A DNA stretch of 64,000 nt. Origin: Bacteroidota bacterium (lineage in GTDB: Bacteria > Bacteroidota > Bacteroidia > Chitinophagales > Saprospiraceae). The DNA lies in assembly GCA_024743405.1 (NCBI GenBank), contig JANSWP010000028.1, forward strand, positions 1 through 64,000. The letters run 5' to 3'. Shown piece after piece: positions 37,780-45,522 of this stretch (position 1 is the first letter of the stretch; each line of letters begins with the position of its first letter). A program made the position numbers and the translations under genes. The notes below the pieces were generated by a model, which saw only the letters and a program-made list of their open reading frames with translations, was not told where the DNA came from and did no database searches.

Positions 37780-37995
37780 ATTCTAGTTGAAGAGAATCCC
37801 TTTAGTTTTTTAGGATGTAATGTCTATTAGACTTTGAAATTGGCGGGCAAATTTATACAAAAAAATAGAAAAGAAGACAAGTAATAACCTTTTGAGTGAA
37901 GGTGACGACCTGGTTTAAAATGCGTCAAAAGCCTTGGATTCTCGTTCCCAAATCTTGGTTGAGTGGCTGATTGAAAAAGTTAATTAGCCACTTAT

Positions 37996-38427
37996 TTATT
38001 TTTTTCTTTCATAAGGAATTATATTATCCCATTCCCCAGAATCCGACCTTGCAACTACTGCTACGACTGGCTCCGAATCACTCATATTAAAGACTTCATG
38101 TGGCACACCCGACTTGATAAAAATAAAATCTCCTGCCTCATTTTCGAGGATTTCCTCACAATTATCGCCAAACTCATGGCGGACTCTTCCTTCCAAAATA
38201 TACAGCATCAATTCAAACCCATCATGTATGTGCGCATAGGCAATGCCTCCTGGAGGAATTCTTGCGATATTCATTGACAATTTGGTTGAACCAACATTCT
38301 TGGCAGACATACCTTGTTTGTAGTTAATATTATTCCATGAACGAGCCGAGCCACCACCTCGGATGGTCAAAATGCCATTATAGTCTTCCACTTCTTCTTT
38401 GTGGACGGTATCTTTAGGATCTTTCAT
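37996..38427 (-). CDS. Cupin-domain protein
   Basis: This 143-residue cytoplasmic protein has one cupin fold. The first metal motif appears as PGGIAYAHIHDGFELMLYILEG (two His and a Glu), and the second as FIFIKSGVPHEVFN (His). Single-domain cupins of this type bind a metal and may act as dioxygenases, isomerases or sensors; nothing here tells which. It is divergent from the sortilin-like gene, with a giant palindrome between them. Confidence 0.85.
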   Translation of the reverse strand: MKDPKDTVHKEEVEDYNGILTIRGGGSARSWNNINYKQGMSAKNVGSTKLSMNIARIPPGGIAYAHIHDGFELMLYILEGRVRHEFGDNCEEILENEAGDFIFIKSGVPHEVFNMSDSEPVVAVVARSDSGEWDNIIPYERKK

Positions 38428-38493
38428 TTTAAGTAATTTACAGTTAAATAATTACGCCAAATATCTCGATTATCTTGCTATTTCTTCAACTAA

Positions 38494-38687
38494 GGGATTA
38501 GGAAAATAATAATCTACTAGCCAGACTTGTTCTTTTTTCCTTATGCTACGTTAAAAATACTTTTGGCAATTCTTTTATACCTCTAGGTATAAGCAAACCC
38601 AGGCGCTGCGTCACTTGCGTTATTTGCCTTGCCTAAGAAAAAAATTTGTCGCCTTTTAAGGTGGGTTATTATTTGCCTAATAACCCC
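38494..38687. repeat. Giant imperfect palindrome, copy 3
   Basis: The outer left arm GGGATTAGGAAAATAATAAT is mirrored on the right by ATTATTTGCCTAATAACCCC. Inner cores are CTACGTTAAAAATACTTTTG on the left and, reversed, AAGGCAAATAACG on the right. A central hairpin TTATACCT/AGGTATAA lies at 38575-38592. It fills most of the space between two divergent genes. Its right arm carries a candidate -33 TTTG for the gene that follows. Confidence 0.75.
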
Positions 38688-38705
38688 TAAACTTCTTTAC
38701 CTTTG
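38672..38705 (+). promoter_or_regulatory. Candidate Bacteroidota promoter
   Basis: TTTG at 38672-38675 and TACCTTTG at 38698-38705 fit the TTTG/TAnnTTTG consensus with a 22-bp gap, slightly longer than usual. It would start transcription about 60 bp before the ATG at 38772. The upstream box lies within the palindromic repeat. Confidence 0.4.
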
Positions 38706-38771
38706 CAAAGCCTCCAAAATACTGAATCTATTTCTAATGCATTCCTTGCTTTTTCACCAACTAAAAAAACT

Positions 38772-41700
38772 ATGAAAAATCTCTTCTTAACCATCTTAAT
38801 TGGTTTGCTAATTGTCCCTCTTTTCTCACAAGAAAAATCCACCCTTTGGGCAGATGATAACTTCAAAGGAATTGAATTTCGAAGCATTGGTCCAGCCTTT
38901 ATGTCCGGGCGAATTGCCGACATTGCAATTCATCCAAATGATGAAAATATATGGTATGTCGCCGTAGGCTCGGGCGGTGTTTGGAAAACCATGAATGCAG
39001 GGGTAACTTGGACACCGATATTTGATGATCAAACTGCTTATTCGACGGGTTGTGTAACTATTGACTCGAACAGCCCAAATGTTGTTTGGGTAGGAACTGG
39101 TGAGAATGTAGGAGGGCGACATGTTGGTTATGGCGACGGTATTTATAAAAGTTCAGATGGCGGTAAGACTTGGAAGAATATGGGATTGAAAAAATCTGAG
39201 CATATCTCTAAAATAATTATCCATCCTGACAATTCTGACGTAATTTGGGTAGCTGTTCAAGGACCACTTTGGAATCAAGGCGGAGAAAGAGGTCTTTACA
39301 AAACTATCGATGGCGGAAAAACTTGGAAGCAAACACTGGGTGATAAAGAATGGACAGGAGTAACAGATATAGCAATTGACCCTCGAAATCCTGATCAAAT
39401 ATATGCTGCAACTTGGCAAAGGCATCGAACGGTAGCTGCATATTTGGGTGGCGGCCCCAAATCAGGCTTACATAGAAGTTCGGATGGTGGTGAAACTTGG
39501 GAACGGCTCAAGTCCGGTTTGCCGACTTCAAATATGGGAAAAATCGGTTTAGCGATTTCAACGATTAAACCAGATGTGTTGTATGCTGCGATTGAAACTG
39601 ACCGAAAAACAGGTGCGGTTTATAAATCAGTAGATAAAGGTTCGACTTGGAAAAAAGGTGCCAGTGCCGTCGCGGGTGGAACAGGGCCTCATTATTACCA
39701 AGAACTCTATGCTTGTCCTCATCATTTTGATCGAATTTATTTGATGGGTGTTCGAATTCAAGTTTCGGATGATGGCGGCAAAACTTTCCGAAGACTCAAA
39801 GAGGAGCACAAACACTCTGACAATCATGCCATGGCATTCCGAAAAGACGATCCAGATTATTTATTGGTTGGCGCTGATGGTGGGTTGTATGAAACTTTCG
39901 ATTTGGCAGAAAACTGGCGGTATTTTGACAACCTCCCATTGACTCAATTTTACAAAATTGCGCTTGATGACGCTGAGCCTTTTTACAATATTTACGGGGG
40001 TACTCAAGACAATGCGACTGAAGGTGGCCCATCGAGGACAGATAATTTTCAAGGTATTCAAAATTCTGATTGGAAGGTTGTTTTAGATTGGGATGGTCAT
40101 CAACCTGCTACTGAACCAGGCAACCCAAATATAGTTTATGCGGAACGACAAGAGGGGCAAATCTCTAGATTGGATATGAGCACCGGTGAAGTGATTGACA
40201 TTCAACCACAACCTACAGGAGAAGAGGGACCAGAAAGATTCAATTGGGACGCGCCAATTTTGGTAAGTCCACATTCTCCAACGACCATTTATTTTGCATC
40301 TTATAGAGTTTGGAAATCTGAAAATCGCGGTGATAAATGGACCGCTATTTCTGGTGATTTGACTCGAAATCAAGATCGTTTGTCTTTGCCAATTATGGGC
40401 AGTACGCAAAGTTGGGACAATCCTTGGGACGTGGCGGCAATGTCGAATTATAATACGATTACCTCCCTTGCTGAATCACCAAAACAAGCAGGTTTGATAT
40501 ATGCGGGTACAGATGACGGAATTATTCAAGTGACTGAAAATGACGGTCAAAGCTGGCGAAAAATTGAAGTCGGCTCGATTCCAGGTATTCCAAACACCGC
40601 TTTTGTCAATGATATTAAAGCGGATTTACACGATGCGAATACAGTTTATGTTTGCCTAGACAATCACAAATATGGCGACTACCAACCGTATTTAATTAAG
40701 AGTAGCGATAAAGGAAAAACATGGAAATCAATTCGCTCGAATATTCCTGACCGAACATTGGTTTGGCGAATTGTACAAGACCATATGAAACCAGAATTAT
40801 TGTTTTTGGCGACTGAATTTGGGATATATTTCTCCATCAATTCAGGGCAAAAATGGACAAAACTAAAGGGAGGTTTGCCAACTATTTCATTTCGTGATCT
40901 ACAAATTCATAAACGCGAAAATGATTTGGTAGGCGCATCTTTTGGACGGGGCATTTACATCTTAGATGATTATTCCGTTCTTAGAGAAGTGACGGAAGAA
41001 AATTTGAAAAATGAAGCAGCTTTGTTTTCTACTCGTAAAGCTTGGTGGTACACACCACGTTCTCATTTAGGGTTTTATGGCGCAAAAGGCGATCAAGGGG
41101 CGTCTCATTTTGTAGCACCCAATCCACCTTTTGGAGCCGTTTTTACTTATCACCTGAAAGAAGATTTAAAGTCCAAAAAAGCGACACGACAAGAAAACGA
41201 AAAGAATGCAGCGAAACGAAAAGAAAGTATCCCTTTTGCTGGTTGGGATGCATTGGATGCAGAGCTTAGAGATAGTGAGCCTAAAATTTGGTTGACCGTA
41301 AAGGATAGCGACGGCAATGTGGTCAGAAGAATCGAAGGCAAAACCAAAAAAGGATTTCATCGGGTGGCTTGGGATCTGAAATACCCTACCCCCGATGCCA
41401 TTGACTTAGAAAAGCCAAAAGGCGATATTTCTTGGGGCGGACCTCCAACAGGTTTGCCTGCGGCACCTGGAACGTACATAGTCAGTCTGTCAAAATCTAT
41501 AAATGGACAAGTTACGGAATTGGCTTCGCCACAAACATTCGAAGTGGTGCCTATGAAAAAAGGTACTTTAGAAGGGGCTAAAATGGAAGATGTTGTAGCT
41601 TTTTGGCGAAAGTATGAGGCTGCTGTTCGTAGTTCGAGCGCAGTTAGTTTAACAATGAAAAACGCTATGACCCAACTAAAAGGCATGCAAAAGGCTTTGA

Positions 41701-42047
41701 TAAGTTCTCGCGCTGAGGTGGGTGACTTGGATTCAAGAATCCATAATTTAAAAATGGAATTGATGGATTTAAATACCCAATTGAATGGCGATGTATCGAA
41801 AAATTCGGTTGGCGAAAAGGTGAACCCTACCGTTGGTGATCGATTATTTAAACTCAGTATTGGTATTTCTAACTCTACTTATGGACCTACCGATACTCAT
41901 AAGATGATGATGTCTATGGTAGATTCAGAATTGAATGATATACGAACCAAGTTAGAGGCGAGTCAACAAAAAATCAAAGCATTAGGTAGCGATTTGATGA
42001 AGGCAGGTGCGCCATGGGTTGAGGGAGGCATATTGCCAAGGAATTAG
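38772..42047 (+). CDS. Sortilin/VPS10-like BNR-repeat secreted protein
   Basis: This protein of 1091 residues starts at MKNLFLTILIGLLIVPLFSQ, a clean signal peptide; an upstream ATG at 38703 adds only a non-signal leader. The body has many Asp-box BNR repeats such as SSDGGKTW, TIDGGKTW, SSDGGETW, SVDKGSTW, SDDGGKTF and SSDKGKTW, which form a 10-bladed VPS10/sortilin-like propeller over about 700 residues. A FlgD-like Ig region (IEGKTKKGFHRVAWDLKYP) and a helical C-terminal tail follow. Large secreted VPS10-like proteins of this form are common in Bacteroidota and their role is not established. No T9SS tail is present. Confidence 0.88.
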   Translation: MKNLFLTILIGLLIVPLFSQEKSTLWADDNFKGIEFRSIGPAFMSGRIADIAIHPNDENIWYVAVGSGGVWKTMNAGVTWTPIFDDQTAYSTGCVTIDSNSPNVVWVGTGENVGGRHVGYGDGIYKSSDGGKTWKNMGLKKSEHISKIIIHPDNSDVIWVAVQGPLWNQGGERGLYKTIDGGKTWKQTLGDKEWTGVTDIAIDPRNPDQIYAATWQRHRTVAAYLGGGPKSGLHRSSDGGETWERLKSGLPTSNMGKIGLAISTIKPDVLYAAIETDRKTGAVYKSVDKGSTWKKGASAVAGGTGPHYYQELYACPHHFDRIYLMGVRIQVSDDGGKTFRRLKEEHKHSDNHAMAFRKDDPDYLLVGADGGLYETFDLAENWRYFDNLPLTQFYKIALDDAEPFYNIYGGTQDNATEGGPSRTDNFQGIQNSDWKVVLDWDGHQPATEPGNPNIVYAERQEGQISRLDMSTGEVIDIQPQPTGEEGPERFNWDAPILVSPHSPTTIYFASYRVWKSENRGDKWTAISGDLTRNQDRLSLPIMGSTQSWDNPWDVAAMSNYNTITSLAESPKQAGLIYAGTDDGIIQVTENDGQSWRKIEVGSIPGIPNTAFVNDIKADLHDANTVYVCLDNHKYGDYQPYLIKSSDKGKTWKSIRSNIPDRTLVWRIVQDHMKPELLFLATEFGIYFSINSGQKWTKLKGGLPTISFRDLQIHKRENDLVGASFGRGIYILDDYSVLREVTEENLKNEAALFSTRKAWWYTPRSHLGFYGAKGDQGASHFVAPNPPFGAVFTYHLKEDLKSKKATRQENEKNAAKRKESIPFAGWDALDAELRDSEPKIWLTVKDSDGNVVRRIEGKTKKGFHRVAWDLKYPTPDAIDLEKPKGDISWGGPPTGLPAAPGTYIVSLSKSINGQVTELASPQTFEVVPMKKGTLEGAKMEDVVAFWRKYEAAVRSSSAVSLTMKNAMTQLKGMQKALISSRAEVGDLDSRIHNLKMELMDLNTQLNGDVSKNSVGEKVNPTVGDRLFKLSIGISNSTYGPTDTHKMMMSMVDSELNDIRTKLEASQQKIKALGSDLMKAGAPWVEGGILPRN

Positions 42048-42073
42048 GTTTCAGAAGAGGCTGTATTATAATG

Positions 42074-42117
42074 GGGCTGTATCAAATGACTTTTGATACA
42101 GCCCTATTGTTTTTTAG
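42074..42117 (+). terminator. Intrinsic terminator
   Basis: GGGCTGTATCAAA (42074-42086) pairs perfectly with TTTGATACAGCCC (42092-42104), followed by a T-rich tract with six T in a row. Confidence 0.9.
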
Positions 42118-42311
42118 AATGAAATCTTTTTTTTCAAGCGAAAGTTGTTTTTTCAAACAACCTCCATTGATGAAAATTATCTATTTGACCTGCTTAAAAT
42201 CATTTTATTAATGGGAGAAGTCAATGAACTTCATTCTATCATAAGCATGGTTTAGGCTATTTATTAAAAAAAAGATATCTAGTGTTTTATTGTTTATAAA
42301 TCAATCATAAT

Positions 42312-43313
42312 ATGACTACCGATCATCTCTTCATAAAGTTTTATCCCGTTAAAAATCTTCACAAAATCGTTATCCTCGGATTAAAAACGGAGTTCTTTTT
42401 AGTGTCTCTTATGGCTTTATTTGGAACGCTTTTGCAAGCCCAAACTACAGATTTCACACTCGCTGGGGTGGAATATGTTAGTTCGTTAGAATCTCGACCA
42501 TATATTCCCCCCAACTATTCTCTAAATGGCGATGAAAAAATGAGTGCGAATGAGATTTCAGCTTTTGTCAATTTCGGATATCGACTCTCTCCAAAAATCC
42601 TAGGATTTCATTCCTTAAAATGGAGTCGCAAAGATTATTCAGCCCTATATGAAAATGGAAGTGAATATTTAGTTCCACCTTATTTACAGTCCATTCCAAC
42701 CTTAGCTTCTTTAGATTTTTCAAGTGCTATTTTGCATGATCTTTCAGAAAATTGGGCTCTTACAGGTCTAGTAAGGGGATCATTAACCAATGGTTCTGGT
42801 GAGTATGAACTTGAGGGAGATTTTAATTACCTCGGTGTATTTTTGGTAAAAAGAAAGTGGAATAAAAGCCAATTAGGGGTGGGAGCATTTTATTATCGAG
42901 GTGTAGCAAATAGAACCTATTTACCACTTGTTTCAATTGAATATAATCAAGATCGATGGTTTGTAAAAGGGACACTTCCACTGACTTTTGTTGTCAAATA
43001 TAAAGTTTATCCAACTATAAGTTTGGGATTGAGTCATGAGATCGGTTCTGCTGGCTATAGTTATAACGTTGCAGAAAATAATCCTCAAGGATCATGGCAA
43101 GAGCCAACGACACTTGAATTAATAAAATGGATGGTTGGTCCAACTGTTTCTTGGCGGATGACTAAAAACTTTGAGTTGACGGCAAAATCTGGATTTTACA
43201 ATCATGATTTTACAATACAAACCCTTGAAGGAACAACAGAATTGCTTCAGTTCAAAAACAACTTCTTTATTTCATTAGGGCTTAATTATGTGATTTCTAC
43301 GGAAGAAAAATAG
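42312..43313 (+). CDS. DUF6268-like outer-membrane beta-barrel protein
   Basis: This 333-residue protein has a long leader with a hydrophobic core (FFLVSLMALFGTLL, ending QAQ) and then about twelve amphipathic beta strands such as NFGYRLSPKILGFHSLKW and FFISLGLNYVIS at the end. The sequence resembles the DUF6268 family of predicted outer-membrane barrels in Bacteroidota. Its substrate is unknown. It converges with the metallophosphoesterase gene. Confidence 0.7.
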   Translation: MTTDHLFIKFYPVKNLHKIVILGLKTEFFLVSLMALFGTLLQAQTTDFTLAGVEYVSSLESRPYIPPNYSLNGDEKMSANEISAFVNFGYRLSPKILGFHSLKWSRKDYSALYENGSEYLVPPYLQSIPTLASLDFSSAILHDLSENWALTGLVRGSLTNGSGEYELEGDFNYLGVFLVKRKWNKSQLGVGAFYYRGVANRTYLPLVSIEYNQDRWFVKGTLPLTFVVKYKVYPTISLGLSHEIGSAGYSYNVAENNPQGSWQEPTTLELIKWMVGPTVSWRMTKNFELTAKSGFYNHDFTIQTLEGTTELLQFKNNFFISLGLNYVISTEEK

Positions 43314-43335
43314 TAAGTGATGATTAAAAGACTCT

Positions 43336-44337
43336 TCAAAACTTTAATTGATAATCAGAAATAATCGGAGAATATCTATTTCCATATACTTGTGGAGGCG
43401 TTCCAGCTTCTTTTGGGGTAGGCGCCATCCATTGGCTCTTTACTCCTTCTACTTTCAATTTACCTTTAGGATTTATACTCGCAAAGGCATAAAGAGGATC
43501 TTCATATGGAGCAATATGATTTAACCATTTATAATCCTTTAATAATTCCTGAGAAAAGCGCTTGGCGTTGTGTTTGTATCCAACCCATTGATAAGACATA
43601 CTATTAATTTCCAAATAATCTATACCGTTTTGATGATGGTGAAAATCAATATGGTTGTGCCCGTTTAGGCAACAGATAATTTTTTTGTGGTGTTTTTCCA
43701 TTTGTTTTTGCAGAGACAACCGATTCTTAACACCCCATTGATAATGCCAAAGACTCTGATGAGAAACAACAATAGTGGGTAATTTGGAAGCTTCTAACTC
43801 TGCTGTAAACCATTCAATTTGTTCATCGTTGATATAAGTTCTTAAACCATTATCTACATAAAAATTCCCTCTATTATAATCCAAAAATTTCCCCTCTTGA
43901 TAGAGAAAATTGGCATCTAAAACAATAAACCGAATCCCTTTCTCTTCAAATGAATAATAGCTTTTAGGCATTTCCCAAAAATCCATAATATCCGCTTTCG
44001 ATGTTAAATCCATATCATGGTTGCCCAATACATGATATTTTGGATTTTTGAAGGTATTCCAGGTTCTCAAAAAAGACTTACTCCTTTCCTCCTTATGACA
44101 AAAATCTCCTAATTGGATAATAAAATCGACCTCTTTCGCTATTGCTTTTTCAATAAATTCTTCCAACCGCCCTTGTGTCCCCGGCATCATTCCATGATGA
44201 ACATCCGCAACAATTCCGAAAGTCAGTTTCTCCTTTTTTTCAATTAAAATATTTGGAATAAATGATAATTCAGTATTAGGAAGTATCAACATACTGGCGC
44301 CAAAACTAGCTTTTTGAAGGAAATCTCTTCTTTTCAT
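43336..44337 (-). CDS. Secreted metallophosphoesterase with Tat-like signal
   Basis: This 333-residue protein has calcineurin-like phosphoesterase motifs in order: DVHHG (Asp45, His47), LGDF, LGNHDMD, VVSHQSLW and GHNHID. These residues bind two metal ions. The N-terminus MKRRDFLQKASFGASMLI carries a twin-arginine motif (RRDFLQ), so folded export to the periplasm by Tat is likely. The family hydrolyses phosphodiesters or phosphomonoesters; the substrate cannot be read from the sequence. It is a single gene, with the repeat-rich 44.4-45.3 kb region upstream. Confidence 0.9.
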   Translation of the reverse strand: MKRRDFLQKASFGASMLILPNTELSFIPNILIEKKEKLTFGIVADVHHGMMPGTQGRLEEFIEKAIAKEVDFIIQLGDFCHKEERSKSFLRTWNTFKNPKYHVLGNHDMDLTSKADIMDFWEMPKSYYSFEEKGIRFIVLDANFLYQEGKFLDYNRGNFYVDNGLRTYINDEQIEWFTAELEASKLPTIVVSHQSLWHYQWGVKNRLSLQKQMEKHHKKIICCLNGHNHIDFHHHQNGIDYLEINSMSYQWVGYKHNAKRFSQELLKDYKWLNHIAPYEDPLYAFASINPKGKLKVEGVKSQWMAPTPKEAGTPPQVYGNRYSPIISDYQLKF

Positions 44338-44460
44338 AATGTTGTTGATAATTTGACTGGAAGATATAGAAATTCTCTTTCAAAAAATGAAAATTCCCAA
44401 TCCTGATATAAAGGTCATCCATTTGGATAATTTTTTGATACAAAAGATAAATGCCGAAAA

Positions 44461-44608
44461 GAACCTTGCTCGTAAGGATTTTTAATCCGAAACGGGGCGT
44501 ACCTCCAATCTCAGATTGGTCGTACAGTTCTTTATAAACTAATCGGAGATTGGAGGTACCCATCGCGACGGTTCTTTAGAACCTAGCGAGCAATACGAGG
44601 GAAGGTTC
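44461..44608. repeat. Inverted-repeat element downstream of GIY-YIG relic
   Basis: Inner arms begin GTACCTCCAATCTC at 44499 and end GAGATTGGAGGTAC at 44559, with an outer pair GAACCTTGCTCG at 44461 and CGAGCAA...GGTTC ending at 44608. The element ends 25 bp from the stop of the GIY-YIG relic. Confidence 0.7.
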
Positions 44609-44633
44609 TCTGCCAACAGGAGGTAAAACTAGT

Positions 44634-44952
44634 TCACCATTCTCCTTTCATAACCTCATCATTTAAAAAACGCCATGTCGGATTAAAATCAGTTATCAAT
44701 CTTTCTTCTTTGGATCTTAGCCAACCTTTGATTTGCTTTTCTCGTGCAATGGCATTGTTGACATACTGGTGCCATTCATACCATAGAAGATTGTAACAGG
44801 AAATATTTGGCAGTGAAATAGTTTTCGCCCCTTTCGCAAGCTTCATAGTGTTCTTGCAGGCGACGTTGAATATTATTAGTCATCCCTGTGTAAAGGACAG
44901 TTTTTTTCGGATTAGTGACAATGTACACCCAAAAGTTGTACTGTATTTTCAT
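44634..44952 (-). pseudogene. Frameshifted GIY-YIG nuclease gene
   Basis: From ATG 44952 one frame encodes MKIQYNFWVYIVTNPKKTVL then YTGMTNNIQRRLQEHYEA, the GIY-YIG core (VYIV, YTGMT, RRLQEH). The rest of the family pattern (CYNLLWYEWHQ, AIAREKQIKGW, DFNP) is in the next frame, ending at 44634. One extra base, or two lost, near GCCAAATATTTCC would join them; the first frame still reads FTAKY just before the break, so the shift is close to that point. Intact relatives are about 95-105 residues and are often called YhbQ-like or excinuclease C-domain proteins. An inverted-repeat element lies on each side. Confidence 0.8.
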
Positions 44953-44962
44953 GGTGTTTGTT

Positions 44963-45047
44963 TTTTGTCATCCTGAGTGATAGCGAAGGATCTGAAGAAT
45001 GCTATGTTTCATTTTACAGATTCTTCGCTTTACTCAGGATGACAAAA
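44963..45047. repeat. Inverted-repeat element upstream of GIY-YIG relic
   Basis: TTTTGTCATCCTGAGT (44963-44978) is perfectly inverted at 45032-45047, and the inner arms also pair (GCGAAGGATCTG with CAGATTCTTCGC). The TGTCATCCTGAGxGAxxGAAGGATCT type of sequence is a repeat I know from many Bacteroidota genomes. It begins 11 bp upstream of the relic start codon. Confidence 0.8.
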
Positions 45048-45195
45048 GGAACTTACAAGTATAAAAAGAAATTCTAACGTAAAAACGAAAAGGTTCTCCT
45101 TAAATGCTGCCTAGTCCACTCGGCAATATTTCAGCTTATTATGGGACAAGGAAGGAAACTTAGACGGACCAATAAACAAACAAAACCTATAGAAA

Positions 45196-45261
45196 TCAGC
45201 GTGTCAAAATCGTCCTTTTCGTCAAAATCATCCCGTCAACATCGACACGAGCAACTCCAGT
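45196..45261 (-). pseudogene. Severed C-terminal tail of a T9SS type A protein
   Basis: The minus strand encodes TGVARVDVDGMILTKRTIL and then TR and TGA, matching the end of the giant protein at 47823 (NVDGEILTKRMIMTR). The DNA also matches: 49 bases from the stop align with about nine mismatches. The homology fades upstream, and no gene body is attached. It is a fossil of a duplicated T9SS protein. Confidence 0.65.
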
Positions 45262-45522
45262 TTTTATCGCAAAAATTGGGAATAACGTGAATGATAAGTA
45301 TGTTCCAACAAGGGTACCTTTATAAAAGCAATTGGCTGTAAAACTAATTCAGGACAACTTTTTAGCTGTAAGACTATACTAGAATTTATTTTTTAACTTT
45401 AATTCTTTTTCGGGACGATACATTATCCAACATCCTTCTTTAGTTATTTTTGCTTCATAACCTTACTGTTTACATGCGGTTCGGGCTTTTCAACAATTAT
45501 TTTTTAACTATAAAATTAAATA
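45262..45522. other. Intergenic region before the FISUMP gene
   Basis: No gene is seen. TATTTTTG at 45445-45452 fits the TAnnTTTG promoter element about 70 bp before the ATG at 45523, but no clear -33 box accompanies it. Confidence 0.4.

Noticed and set aside
44338-45522. A complete insertion sequence in the repeat-rich region
   Set aside because: No transposase frame, no matched terminal repeats around a gene and no target duplication was seen; only a GIY-YIG relic and separate inverted repeats.
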